Source: Candidatus Helarchaeota archaeon
GTDB taxonomy: Archaea; Asgardarchaeota; Lokiarchaeia; Helarchaeales; JABXJV01
Length of the DNA: 24,888 nucleotides
Assembly: GCA_013375355.1 (NCBI GenBank)
Contig: JABXJV010000488.1
Coordinates: 1 to 24,888, forward strand
Direction of reading: 5' to 3'
The position numbers and the translations under genes were made by a program. A model generated the notes under the pieces. That model was given only the letters and a program-made list of their open reading frames with translations. It made no database searches and was not told the DNA's origin. Within the stretch, counting starts at the first letter, position 1. Each line of letters opens with the position of its first letter. Of the stretch, positions 1-7,321 are shown in pieces.

Positions 1-10
1 AATAATTTCA

Positions 11-781
11 ATGATATTTGAGGATCATTTTGACAGTATGTATTTTATATTAGGAGGCGACGTAACTAATATAACTTTATTAATATTCAACGTCATTATA
101 GCAGTAATCCTAATATATGTCTTCACTGTTAAATTGAAAATTCATCGATATAACCCTTATAGAACTTCTCCTTATTGTACGTTATCATTATTTCTAACAG
201 CACTGTCCTTTTTTTTAATTGGTGCTCAAGTTCGTTTTTTCCTTCCTCCAATTTTTAAGTTATGGTCCTTTGGATTTATTTGGACAGCAATTTTCATGAA
301 TATTATGCTAACATTTCATGCATTTGTTATTTGGAGGGGTCTTTTCACGGAAAGTATCCTAGTACATTCGACTATGGTAGTAGATGTTGTTTATTTAATT
401 CCTATAATCTTACCTGATACTATGAATGATCCTTTTCTATTTTTTCATATGATTTTAGGAATAGCTGCGACTGTTGTAACATATATAATACATTTGGTAG
501 AACGTTATGTACCAAGTCCAGTCCATATTCCTGAAGAATTAAACGCGCAAGTTGAATTATATATTAACACTTTAGAATCAAATAAAGAACTAGAAACTCT
601 TGAAAACCTTAAAATGTCTAAAAATAAATATGTTCAAGAACATGCACAAAAAACTCTCAATTTATTAAAAGAAAATAAGATGCCCAGGTCTAATTTAGAA
701 AATAATTTATTCCTCCTAATGTTAATAAACAACGACATTTCAATTGGCAGATATAGAAAGATATTTTATAAAAAGAAGTGA
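11..781 (+). CDS. Multi-pass membrane protein of unknown function
   Basis: I do not recognise this 256-residue protein. The N-terminal two thirds hold about five hydrophobic segments, at roughly residues 20-42, 55-75, 84-108, 119-136 and 142-163. A soluble, Lys/Glu-rich, probably helical tail follows from about residue 165. The last TM is followed by a Pro-containing turn (YVPSPVHIP) and then a helix pattern with many Leu and Asn. No catalytic or metal-binding motif is visible. The ATG is the first in frame, but only 10 bases precede it in the window, so a longer N-terminus cannot be excluded. It points the same way as the Tsr3 gene but is separated from it by about 158 AT-rich bases, so an operon is unlikely. 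Confidence 0.65.
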   Translation: MIFEDHFDSMYFILGGDVTNITLLIFNVIIAVILIYVFTVKLKIHRYNPYRTSPYCTLSLFLTALSFFLIGAQVRFFLPPIFKLWSFGFIWTAIFMNIMLTFHAFVIWRGLFTESILVHSTMVVDVVYLIPIILPDTMNDPFLFFHMILGIAATVVTYIIHLVERYVPSPVHIPEELNAQVELYINTLESNKELETLENLKMSKNKYVQEHAQKTLNLLKENKMPRSNLENNLFLLMLINNDISIGRYRKIFYKKK

Positions 782-939
782 AGTTATTTTTTCAAAACTC
801 ATTAATCTTTCTGAATCATTTAGAAATAGTTAATGTATTTAAGTAATTATTCAAATGTTTTATTAGATTTTGATTTAAACTCACTTAGAAAATTATTTTT
901 CCTAAATTATTTTTCTTTGTATTCTATAAATGAAGCAAT

Positions 940-1488
940 ATGAAAAGAAGAAAATATACCTCAAAGAAATGGAGAGCTGCTCCAGTTCGATTATTCGTAT
1001 ATAATGCGAATCAATGTGATATTAATAAATGTACGGCTCAGAAATTAAAGAAAAAAGAATATGTGAAATTTATTAAGATTAATCAAGTGCCAACAAGTGC
1101 GATAATTTTAGATCCATTAGCTATGCGTTCAATTTCCAAAAAAGATCATGATTTTATAATGAATGGGCTGTTAGCAATAGATTGTTCATGGAATAAATAT
1201 GACGAAAGTGTTACAAAATCTATAAAAGCAAAAACAAATGGGAGATGTCTCCCCTATTTAGTAGCTGCAAATCCAATAAATTATGGGGTGCCTTCTAAAT
1301 TAAGTACTGCAGAAGCACTTGCTGCGGCTTTATATATTGTGGGCTTTAAGGATTTTGCTAGTGAAATTTTATCTTGTTTTAAATGGGGTCATAATTTCTT
1401 AACTTTAAATGAAGAACCACTCGAAGATTACTCTAAAGCTAAAAATAGTGCTGAAATAATTTCAATTCAAGAGGAATATATCCCATAA
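940..1488 (+). CDS. tsr3: Tsr3-family rRNA aminocarboxypropyltransferase
   Basis: This 182-residue protein matches the Tsr3 family (formerly DUF367). The enzyme transfers the aminocarboxypropyl group of S-adenosylmethionine to a hypermodified base of the small-subunit rRNA (18S position 1191 in yeast, with an archaeal 16S equivalent). Family landmarks seen here are the N-terminal CDINKC segment (about 26-31), the LDP motif (about 57-59), DCSWNKY (about 81-87), LPYLVAANPINYG (about 104-116), KLSTAEALAAALYI, and a C-terminal FKWGHNFLTLN. The length is close to the catalytic core of the family, without the long acidic tail of eukaryotic versions. The ATG has no clear ribosome-binding site, so a leaderless or short-leader transcript is plausible. 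The target base lies near the ribosomal P site, and the next gene downstream is the initiator tRNA. That linkage may be coincidence. Confidence 0.9.
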   Translation: MKRRKYTSKKWRAAPVRLFVYNANQCDINKCTAQKLKKKEYVKFIKINQVPTSAIILDPLAMRSISKKDHDFIMNGLLAIDCSWNKYDESVTKSIKAKTNGRCLPYLVAANPINYGVPSKLSTAEALAAALYIVGFKDFASEILSCFKWGHNFLTLNEEPLEDYSKAKNSAEIISIQEEYIP

Positions 1489-1532
1489 ATGCAAATTTTT
1501 AGTATAGATTATTTTTAAAAGCAATAAATATC

Positions 1533-1541
1533 TATTTAAAT
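1533..1541 (+). promoter_or_regulatory. Candidate TATA box for the initiator tRNA gene
   Basis: The AT-rich element TATTTAAAT lies about 45 bases before the mature 5' end at 1583. That spacing fits an archaeal TATA box if the precursor carries a leader of about 20 bases. There is nothing else of note between 1489 and 1582. Confidence 0.35.
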
Positions 1542-1604
1542 GGTAGAGTCTTGTTGTTTTTTATTAGAAATAAGCAAGAGTTAGCGCGATAGGGTAGTCA
1601 GGAG

Positions 1605-1645
1605 ATCCCCTGATAAATCCCCTGGTAAAATTCTGGAGACTTGAA
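1605..1645 (+). other. tRNA-iMet intron 1 (D loop)
   Basis: This 41-nt insertion sits between D-loop G and A21. The best BHB fit pairs CAGG (1599-1602) with CUUG (1640-1643), with bulges AGA (1603-1605) and AAA (1644-1646). The inner helix starts at 1606 and pairs imperfectly with the bases before 1640. The D-stem GGG/CCC forms the outer helix across an internal loop. ATCCC at 1605-1609 repeats at 1646-1650, so a cut up to 5 nt later gives the same mature RNA. Confidence 0.7.
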
Positions 1646-1662
1646 ATCCCGCAGGGCTCATA

Positions 1663-1693
1663 AATCATAAGATTTATTTCTAAAAATTGAGAA
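1663..1693 (+). other. tRNA-iMet intron 2 (anticodon loop, 37/38)
   Basis: This 31-nt intron lies at the canonical archaeal position. The BHB consists of outer helix CAGGG/CCCUG, 4-bp helix CUCA (1657-1660) with UGAG (1688-1691), and bulges UAA (1661-1663) and AAA (1692-1694). The inner helix is weak. A competing hairpin of TAAATC with GATTTA (1661-1676) is also possible. Confidence 0.85.
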
Positions 1694-1715
1694 ACCCTGA
1701 GATCGGTGGTTCGAA

Positions 1716-1751
1716 TCCTTGGCTGATGTCTGACGGACACCAAGGCGAAAA
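1716..1751 (+). other. tRNA-iMet intron 3 (T loop, 59/60)
   Basis: This 36-nt intron has a textbook BHB. Outer helix: GGUGG (1705-1709) with CCACC (1753-1757). Central helix: UUCG (1710-1713) with CGAA (1746-1749). Both bulges are AAU (1714-1716 and 1750-1752). Inner helix: CCUUGG (1717-1722) with CCAAGG (1740-1745). Cutting after the second bulge base restores the T loop UUCGAAU exactly. Confidence 0.9.
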
Positions 1752-1811
1752 TCCACCTCGCGCTACCAATCTTACCTCTTCTATTATTCTACTATCCGGA
1801 TCGTAGATAAT

Positions 1812-2786
1812 ATGGATTTTGACTTTTTTATGACTCATTATATGAAAATTAATGATATAATGCCAATTGTAATAGGATATGAAAACTATTCACCAAAAAA
1901 AGTCGAATTCTTAAAGAAATACGATGGAAAACAATTTATACACTCAGGGAACTGGTGGGGGATTGACGAAAAGAAAAGAACTAAAGAAAAGGTGCTTGAA
2001 AATCAAGAAAAAATGTTTATCCAAGGTAAGACTATAGGATTTATGTCTATGAATGTTCCTGCGAGTTTAAAACGCCCAGATTACTGGAATATGCCAAAAA
2101 AAACAAGAGAGCGAGCAGTAACTACTTGTCTAGAAAACGCAAATTGGGTTTTAGAGAATAAAAATGTAAATACAAACATATATTGCTCATTAGAGGTAAC
2201 AACATATGAAGAAAGTGTAACATGGTTTAAAAAAGCCATGGACGAAGGCCATGAAGCTTATTGTAGAGGTATTGCGGAATTTTTAAGAAGTCCAAAATAT
2301 CGCAAAGAGGGGTTAAAAAAAGTAATGGAGATAACAATTGGTGCAAGGGAAGTTTTATGTGAATATCCTTTTCATCTTTCTGGAACTGGTAGTCTATACT
2401 TAATGCCAATTTTTGCTTACTTAGGAGCTACAAGTCTTGATGGAAGTACTCCAATTACAAGTGCTTTGGCAAGAGGAACTATATATGACAAAAATGGCAA
2501 GGGTTTTAAAGCCAGCTCTCTAAAAACATGGAAATGTAAATGTGATGTATGTAAAGAATATAAAGAAAAAGAAATAATTAAATTATTTAATAAAGAAAGG
2601 CATTTTCGAGTATTACATAATATTGAGATATGGAGGAAAGAAATTAATAAAATAAAATCTTGTTATGATAGAAATGAGCTTAAAGAAATGATAAAAGATT
2701 CAATTAAAACCAAAAAATCTAAATATTTTGAAAGAACTTGGAATGAAGCTAAAGAATTATTGAAAAAACTCAAAATAGGGAAGTGA
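1812..2786 (+). CDS. tRNA-guanine transglycosylase (TGT) superfamily protein
   Basis: The 324-residue protein shows the C-terminal half of the TGT fold clearly. It has HLSGTGS (188-194), the segment LGATSLDGSTPI whose Asp210 aligns with the catalytic nucleophile of TGTs, an ARGTIY segment, and the structural zinc site CKCDVC (Cys242, 244, 247) with His269 in LHN. TGT enzymes swap a guanine for a 7-deazaguanine base: archaeosine precursor or queuine in tRNA, or modified bases in DNA for the DpdA branch. The N-terminal half is divergent, and no PUA or C-terminal archaeosine-synthase domain follows. It is therefore not a full archaeal TGT. A paralogue with another substrate (tRNA or DNA) fits better. 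It starts 44 bases after the initiator tRNA and is followed 25 bases later by an unknown gene on the same strand. Family assignment is firm, substrate unknown. Confidence 0.75.
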   Translation: MDFDFFMTHYMKINDIMPIVIGYENYSPKKVEFLKKYDGKQFIHSGNWWGIDEKKRTKEKVLENQEKMFIQGKTIGFMSMNVPASLKRPDYWNMPKKTRERAVTTCLENANWVLENKNVNTNIYCSLEVTTYEESVTWFKKAMDEGHEAYCRGIAEFLRSPKYRKEGLKKVMEITIGAREVLCEYPFHLSGTGSLYLMPIFAYLGATSLDGSTPITSALARGTIYDKNGKGFKASSLKTWKCKCDVCKEYKEKEIIKLFNKERHFRVLHNIEIWRKEINKIKSCYDRNELKEMIKDSIKTKKSKYFERTWNEAKELLKKLKIGK

Positions 2787-2811
2787 TTTAATCTCAAAAT
2801 CAATTATAACT

Positions 2812-3477
2812 ATGTTTTTCATACCATCTATTGATGAATTCACTGGGGATTTGACATATACCTTCGATTTATTTGAAAGCATAGATAAAATTGAGACTTT
2901 AGTGATAGTTATGCCTGAAGAATTCTCAATTGCGTTAGAAGATGAAGAGGAAGATATCCATCCATCAATCGTAGTAAAACTCACCTTTTATGATTTGATA
3001 CAAACTTGGTCTAATCTTCTCTTAGCTGATAAGATCATAATTTACCATGACATTGAAATAGATCGAGCAGGAATAGAGTTGGAAGGATTTCGAAATAAAT
3101 TTTGGGGAATCAAAAATGACCCTTTATTAGATTTCATCCATATTGGACGAAAATTTTATCTCTGGCTTCAAACCCAAATTAAAAATGAAGAAATTCCAAA
3201 TGAGGAAATGTATATTTTCTTTTCCAAATTTTATCAAAAGGAATGTCTGGTTGATTTCGATGAGACAGATTCTCTTCAGAAGATTATCTATGATAGTTTG
3301 ATGAAGCAAATGAGAAAAATTTTTGAAAAAAGGAAAAAATATACACGAAAGTTAACTCAAAAAATGTTTGAGATTCTAGATCAACATTATAAAAACCAGG
3401 CTATAATTGAATGGGATAATTTAATGAAACAAGGAAAAATATTATATTATGCACCGAAAAAAAAACCTATTTTTTAA
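2812..3477 (+). CDS. Uncharacterised protein downstream of the TGT-like gene
   Basis: I do not recognise this 221-residue protein. The first part (about 1-85) alternates short hydrophobic strands with an acidic stretch (EDEEED, about 43-48). The middle is rich in aromatic residues. The C-terminal third (about 155-221) is basic and helical, with many Lys and Gln, and ends in a Lys/Pro tail. No Cys cluster, Walker motif or membrane segment is visible. It begins 25 bases after the TGT-like gene on the same strand and probably shares its transcript. A role as partner or nucleic-acid adaptor for that enzyme is a guess from position only. It converges with the coiled-coil gene on the other strand, with 7 bases between the two stops. 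Confidence 0.6.
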   Translation: MFFIPSIDEFTGDLTYTFDLFESIDKIETLVIVMPEEFSIALEDEEEDIHPSIVVKLTFYDLIQTWSNLLLADKIIIYHDIEIDRAGIELEGFRNKFWGIKNDPLLDFIHIGRKFYLWLQTQIKNEEIPNEEMYIFFSKFYQKECLVDFDETDSLQKIIYDSLMKQMRKIFEKRKKYTRKLTQKMFEILDQHYKNQAIIEWDNLMKQGKILYYAPKKKPIF

Positions 3478-3484
3478 ATAAAAG

Positions 3485-4297
3485 TTAAGTAAAAGAATTA
3501 GTTTTCTCAAAAATGGTTTTTACATCCTTTTCTAATTCACCATCATCAATATTCTTTGAATTTCCCGCCAAGCTAATTTGAGTTTTTGTCTGAGTAATTA
3601 AACGTTTCCCATCAAAGAAAATCGAGCAAATTCCCTCATGTCGAATAAAAATCGATAAAGTTTCATTTGAATCGGTCAAATTACTTTTTTTTATTCCAAC
3701 TAGATATCCCGAATATTCATTAATCCTGGATTTTTCTTGATTAATTTCCATTATTTCAGCTAGTGGTTTTTTCATTTTAATAATTTTATATCCTAAATCT
3801 TCTAAGAAACTACGCAGTGTAAGATGTAAGAAATTAGGATGCTCATCTACTTCAATTTTTTTTTCATGGAAAAATTTGAATTTTCTTAATGTGACTGAAT
3901 CAAATGATGACTTTCCCTCAAGAACTTTATTAATTTCTCTTTCTTCATCTGATACTGAAGAGCTTGTTCCTGATTTAAGTTTTAATCCCTTAGGAATATA
4001 TGATTTAATTTTATCCTTAAGAGATACTTTTTTTTCCCCCTCCCAATCTTCAATAATATCTTCAAATCCAGTAACATGATCTTTTTCCTTTATTGGTTCT
4101 AAACCCTGTTCCTTTTTATATTCCAATTCTTTGATTTTACTCTTAATTTTAGTTAAAAGGGCTTTTTGTTCATCATATTCTTTAAAATATTCAGCAGCGC
4201 TAATAGCCCCTCGCTTTAAATTACTATCTAATATTTCAAAATTTTCTAAGACGTCTTTTTTTTTGAGTTTTAGATCTTTAATCTGTTTTTCGTACAA
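3485..4297 (-). CDS. Coiled-coil protein with C-terminal globular domain
   Basis: The protein has 270 residues. Residues 1-65 form a Lys/Glu-rich coiled coil containing a 'LKRGAISAAEYFKEYDEQ' segment, a pattern also seen in the zinc-ribbon coiled-coil protein at 15646-16452. A charged linker and Ser-rich patch (about 108-120) follow. Residues about 125-265 look globular and end in a beta-rich part (LSIFIRHEGICSIFFDGKRLI). The family is unknown to me. The likely start is TTG at 4297. The nearby ATG upstream (4307) is in another frame. The gene begins 48 bases after the tRNA-Ile on the same strand and may be the last member of the EF-2-like/valS/tRNA transcription unit. Confidence 0.6.
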   Translation of the reverse strand: MYEKQIKDLKLKKKDVLENFEILDSNLKRGAISAAEYFKEYDEQKALLTKIKSKIKELEYKKEQGLEPIKEKDHVTGFEDIIEDWEGEKKVSLKDKIKSYIPKGLKLKSGTSSSVSDEEREINKVLEGKSSFDSVTLRKFKFFHEKKIEVDEHPNFLHLTLRSFLEDLGYKIIKMKKPLAEIMEINQEKSRINEYSGYLVGIKKSNLTDSNETLSIFIRHEGICSIFFDGKRLITQTKTQISLAGNSKNIDDGELEKDVKTIFEKTNSFT

Positions 4298-4345
4298 TAT
4301 TTCTCATCAAATTCTAAAACAAATTATAATATTTTAATTTTTAAA

Positions 4346-4442
4346 TGGTGGGACCGCCGGGCTTCGATCCCGGGATCTCTCGGTCTCTAAAATGTCTCCA
4401 TATTATCAGCCGAGCGCTTTAACCAAGCTAAGCCACGGTCCC
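4346..4442 (-). tRNA. tRNA-Ile(GAU) with anticodon-loop intron
   Basis: On the minus strand the acceptor GGGACCG pairs with CGGUCCC, the discriminator is A, and CCA is encoded (4346-4348). The D-arm is GCUU...AAGC. The anticodon stem is CUCGG/CCGAG with loop CUGAUAA, so the anticodon is GAU (Ile). The variable loop is AGAUC and the T-arm CCGGG-AUCGAAG-CCCGG. A 19-nt intron (4385-4403) sits at 37/38. Its BHB has CUGA paired with UUAG and bulges UAA and AGA. The T loop starts with A instead of the usual U54, a slight oddity. It lies 206 bases after tRNA-Ala. Confidence 0.9.
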
Positions 4443-4510
4443 AATTCTATTCAATATCTCGCTAGATTCTCTGAAACTATAAGATCTGCAACCTTATAAA
4501 TTCGTTTCGC

Positions 4511-4532
4511 TGAATCTCAGATCACAGATTCA
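4511..4532. repeat. 7-bp inverted repeat between the two tRNA genes
   Basis: TGAATCT (4511-4517) and AGATTCA (4526-4532) flank an 8-base spacer. The repeat lies about 70 bases upstream of tRNA-Ile. It may be a hairpin in a tRNA-Ala/tRNA-Ile precursor or a chance palindrome. Nothing else stands out between 4443 and 4648. Confidence 0.35.
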
Positions 4533-4648
4533 TAGTATTTAAACTGTTGATTTTTTTTAAATATTACTTTTTTCATAATATTCAGAATATCCATAACTTC
4601 CTAAAAAAATTAAAAATTTTTAGGCGTTAGGTCAATTTTTAAATATAG

Positions 4649-4751
4649 TGGACCGGCCGGGATTCGAACCCGGGACTTATGGTTGAAAATAATTATAAAT
4701 TCAATCTCCACATTGCGAATGTGACGATCATACCAACTGATCTACCGGCCC
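4649..4751 (-). tRNA. tRNA-Ala(CGC) with a variable-loop intron
   Basis: Read on the minus strand, acceptor GGGCCGG pairs with CCGGUCC and includes the G3:U70 wobble that marks alanine tRNAs. The D-stem is GAUC/GAUC. The anticodon stem UCACA/UGUGG holds the loop UUCGCAA, giving anticodon CGC. The T-arm is CCGGG-UUCGAAU-CCCGG and the discriminator A. CCA is not encoded (the next bases are CTA), unlike the other three tRNAs here. The variable region is 29 nt too long. Removing 4677-4705 restores the normal loop AGGUC. The BHB has GUGG paired with CCAU, bulges AGA and AAG, and inner helix UUGAA/UUCAA. The gene starts 31 bases after the valS stop, so it is probably processed from that transcript. 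Confidence 0.9.
4677..4705 (-). other. tRNA-Ala intron (variable loop)
   Basis: This is a 29-nt non-canonical intron between the second and third bases of the variable loop. The 4-bp helix and the 5-bp inner helix UUGAA/UUCAA are clear. The outer helix is weak, so this is a relaxed splice motif. Confidence 0.8.
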
Positions 4752-4782
4752 TATGTAATTTCAATTATTACAATTTATTTTC

Positions 4783-7254
4783 TTATATTTTCCACCCAAC
4801 AGTCATATTTGGTTTCTCTAATTCAAAGGTTTCATCTACATTTTTCTTTGGAATTTCTTTTACAAATTCTAATTTCGATATTTTTAGAGTATTTGCAATA
4901 ACAGAAGCTTGAGATTCCAGACTTTTCGGTATATCATCAGCAAATTTTAAGTAAACCGCTTCAATTGGCTTTGAAAGAGGTAATCTTCTTTTAGATTTTG
5001 CATCTCGTAGCCTCTTAATGATCTTTATAGCGAGCTCACCTTTGATGGCGAGTGTTTCATCCAAAATTTCAAGAGGTTCTGGCCAAGATGATAAATGAAT
5101 ACTGGAAATGCCTTCATTTTTAGCAAATAATGAATCATAAATTTCTTCAGTAATAAATGGTGCAAATGGGGCATATATCTTAAGCGAATTAAGAATGATA
5201 AAATACAATACATATTGCGCTGTTTTTAAATCCGAATCACTAATTTTACTATAAACTCGGTATTTGACAGCTTCTAGGTAATCATCACAAAAATCTCTCC
5301 AGAAAAATAATCTAAATTTGGTTAAAGCATTATGAAAGTTATAAACTTCCAGAGCTTCTTTGGTAGATTTAATCACGTCATTGAATTCATGTAAAATCCA
5401 TGTATCTATCGGCGTTAATTCTAAATCCTTTGGTTTTAATTCTTTAAACTTAAAGTCTATCAAATTTGGAGAAGAAAAACGGCATGCATTCCATAATTTC
5501 CTTAAAAATCTAAAACTATATTCTAATTCCTTCGTTGTATAGGGATAATCGTCTCCCAGAGTTCCCATCGCTGCCCATTGTCTCAATGCATCAGCTCCAA
5601 ATTTTTCTAATGGCTCTTCAGGTGCCACAACATTCCCGTAACTTTTACTCATTTTTCGTCCATCTGTGCCAGCAACCATACCGTTTATCATTAAATCTTT
5701 GAAACAAGGTTTATTTGTTAATTTTAAACATCTAAATATTGTGTAAAATGCCCATGTCCTTATAATTTCATATCCTTGAGGACGCATTGTGCTAGGATAA
5801 GTCTTCTTAAAATAGTTATCATCTCTTTCCCATTTAGAAATTGCTAATGGGGTCACGCTACTATCAATCCAACAGTCACAAACATCTTTAGTGGGTTTGA
5901 TTTGGCCCCCACATTTTGGACATTTGTTAACAGGTAGTGGAACTTTATTAGTGTCAATAGGTAAGCTGCCTTTATCGGCAGGTATAATATGATTACATTT
6001 ACTACAATACCAAAACGGAATTGGAGTTCCGAACACTCTTTGTCGAGATATAACCCAGTCCCAATCAAGTGCTTCTGTCCAATCGATTAATCTTTTAATC
6101 ATGTTTTTGGGATACCAATTCATTTTTTGTGCTGCTTCTATAATTTCTTCTTTAAAAGGCTTTATTTTTATAAAATATTGATCAATCGGTAGATATTCGA
6201 TAGGTTTAAAACATGAACTTCTCTCTGTATGAACAATTATTCGATGAGGGAGGTCTTCGACTTTTTCAATTAGCCCAAGATCTTCTAAATCTTCCACCAT
6301 TTTTTCTCGTGCTTCTTCAATAGTCATACCTTTATATTTTCCCGCTTCTTCTGTCATCAGACCATTTTCATCGATAACTTGAACTGAAGGTAAGTCGTAT
6401 TCGACTTGCCATCGAATATCAGTTTCATCACCAAATGTACAAAGATAAACTATGCCGGTCCCAAATTCCATGTCTACTCCAGAATCTTGAATAATTTCGA
6501 CCTCACGCTCGAAAATAGGCAATTTAACCTTTTTTCCTGATAAATTATAATGACGCGAATCGTCAGGATGAATAAAAACTGCAACACAAGCCGGTAACAT
6601 TTCAGGTCTTGTTGTTGCAATAGTAATATAACCACTACCATCTGTTATAGGCATTTTCATATACCAAAGATGACCTTGTTCATCAATATAACCTACTTCC
6701 TGCTTTGCCAATGCCGTTCTACAATGTGTACAATAATGAATTGGGAATTTCTTCCTGTACAACCATCCTTTTTCGAAGAAATGAAGTAAAGAAGATTGAA
6801 CAATTCTTAAGTAGCTTTTTTCCATGGTCCTATAAGTCTCTTCCCAATCTGCAGAATATCCCATTGCATCAAATTGTCTCATCATCTGCGAGATTGCTTC
6901 TTCCGTCCATTCAATGCATTTTTGTAAAAATAATTCTCGATCATCCTTTGCCACCTTATATTCTTTTTCTACCTTCAATTCTGTAGGAAGACCATGGCAA
7001 TCGAAACCTTGTGGAAAATATACATTATAACCCGTCATCCTTTTAAATCGGGCAGGTATATCTATCCAAGTATGACCTAAAATATGCCCCATATGTAAAG
7101 TTCCCGAGGTGAATGGAGGAGGTGTGTCTATAGAATAGATCGGCTTATCTAATGTGATATCAAATTTATAGATTTTATTTTTTTTCCATCTTTTAATCCA
7201 TTTAGCCTCAATTTCAGAAAAATTAAAATTTTTGGGCATATTATAGGTTGCCAA
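4783..7254 (-). CDS. valS: Valyl-tRNA synthetase
   Basis: This 823-residue class I synthetase charges tRNA-Val in the cytosol. Visible features are TPPPFTSGTLHMGH with the HMGH signature at 54-57, the GFDCHGLPTE block (83-92), the CP1 editing domain with TTRPEM (214-219) and the archaeal ValRS block GTGIVYLCTFGDETD (266-280), and DWVISRQRVFGTPIP (399-413). GRKMSKSYGN holds the KMSKS loop at 534-538. Paired cysteines occur at C175/C178, C417/C420 and C445/C448, the last two probably a zinc knuckle. The C-terminal anticodon-binding helices follow, and length is normal for archaeal ValRS. The CTFGDETD editing block and the DCHGLPTE block separate it from IleRS. It follows the EF-2-like gene by 67 bases on the same strand and is followed by tRNA-Ala. 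Confidence 0.95.
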   Translation of the reverse strand: MATYNMPKNFNFSEIEAKWIKRWKKNKIYKFDITLDKPIYSIDTPPPFTSGTLHMGHILGHTWIDIPARFKRMTGYNVYFPQGFDCHGLPTELKVEKEYKVAKDDRELFLQKCIEWTEEAISQMMRQFDAMGYSADWEETYRTMEKSYLRIVQSSLLHFFEKGWLYRKKFPIHYCTHCRTALAKQEVGYIDEQGHLWYMKMPITDGSGYITIATTRPEMLPACVAVFIHPDDSRHYNLSGKKVKLPIFEREVEIIQDSGVDMEFGTGIVYLCTFGDETDIRWQVEYDLPSVQVIDENGLMTEEAGKYKGMTIEEAREKMVEDLEDLGLIEKVEDLPHRIIVHTERSSCFKPIEYLPIDQYFIKIKPFKEEIIEAAQKMNWYPKNMIKRLIDWTEALDWDWVISRQRVFGTPIPFWYCSKCNHIIPADKGSLPIDTNKVPLPVNKCPKCGGQIKPTKDVCDCWIDSSVTPLAISKWERDDNYFKKTYPSTMRPQGYEIIRTWAFYTIFRCLKLTNKPCFKDLMINGMVAGTDGRKMSKSYGNVVAPEEPLEKFGADALRQWAAMGTLGDDYPYTTKELEYSFRFLRKLWNACRFSSPNLIDFKFKELKPKDLELTPIDTWILHEFNDVIKSTKEALEVYNFHNALTKFRLFFWRDFCDDYLEAVKYRVYSKISDSDLKTAQYVLYFIILNSLKIYAPFAPFITEEIYDSLFAKNEGISSIHLSSWPEPLEILDETLAIKGELAIKIIKRLRDAKSKRRLPLSKPIEAVYLKFADDIPKSLESQASVIANTLKISKLEFVKEIPKKNVDETFELEKPNMTVGWKI

Positions 7255-7321
7255 CAGTAATCCCTCTCAATTAATTTATAATTAATTTAATAAAATTTTG
7301 AAATAAATAGAATTTTAATTT

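Larger units (their letters stand above)
1583..1768 (+). tRNA. Initiator tRNA-Met(CAU) with three introns (D, anticodon and T loops)
   Basis: Joining 1583-1604, 1646-1662, 1694-1715 and 1752-1768 gives a complete 78-nt initiator tRNA with encoded CCA (1766-1768). The acceptor AGCGCGA pairs perfectly with UCGCGCU and has the A1:U72 pair typical of archaeal and eukaryotic initiators. The D-arm is GGG/CCC with GG in the loop. The anticodon stem CAGGG/CCCUG has the three G:C pairs of initiators, and the loop CUCAUAA carries CAU. The variable loop is AGAUC. The T-arm is GGUGG-UUCGAAU-CCACC, and the discriminator is A. Three insertions of 41, 31 and 36 nt interrupt the D loop, the 37/38 site and the T loop. 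Two have clear BHB splice motifs. The first has a relaxed one whose junction can slide by up to 5 nt because ATCCC is repeated. Splicing is inferred from the sequence only. Confidence 0.9.
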
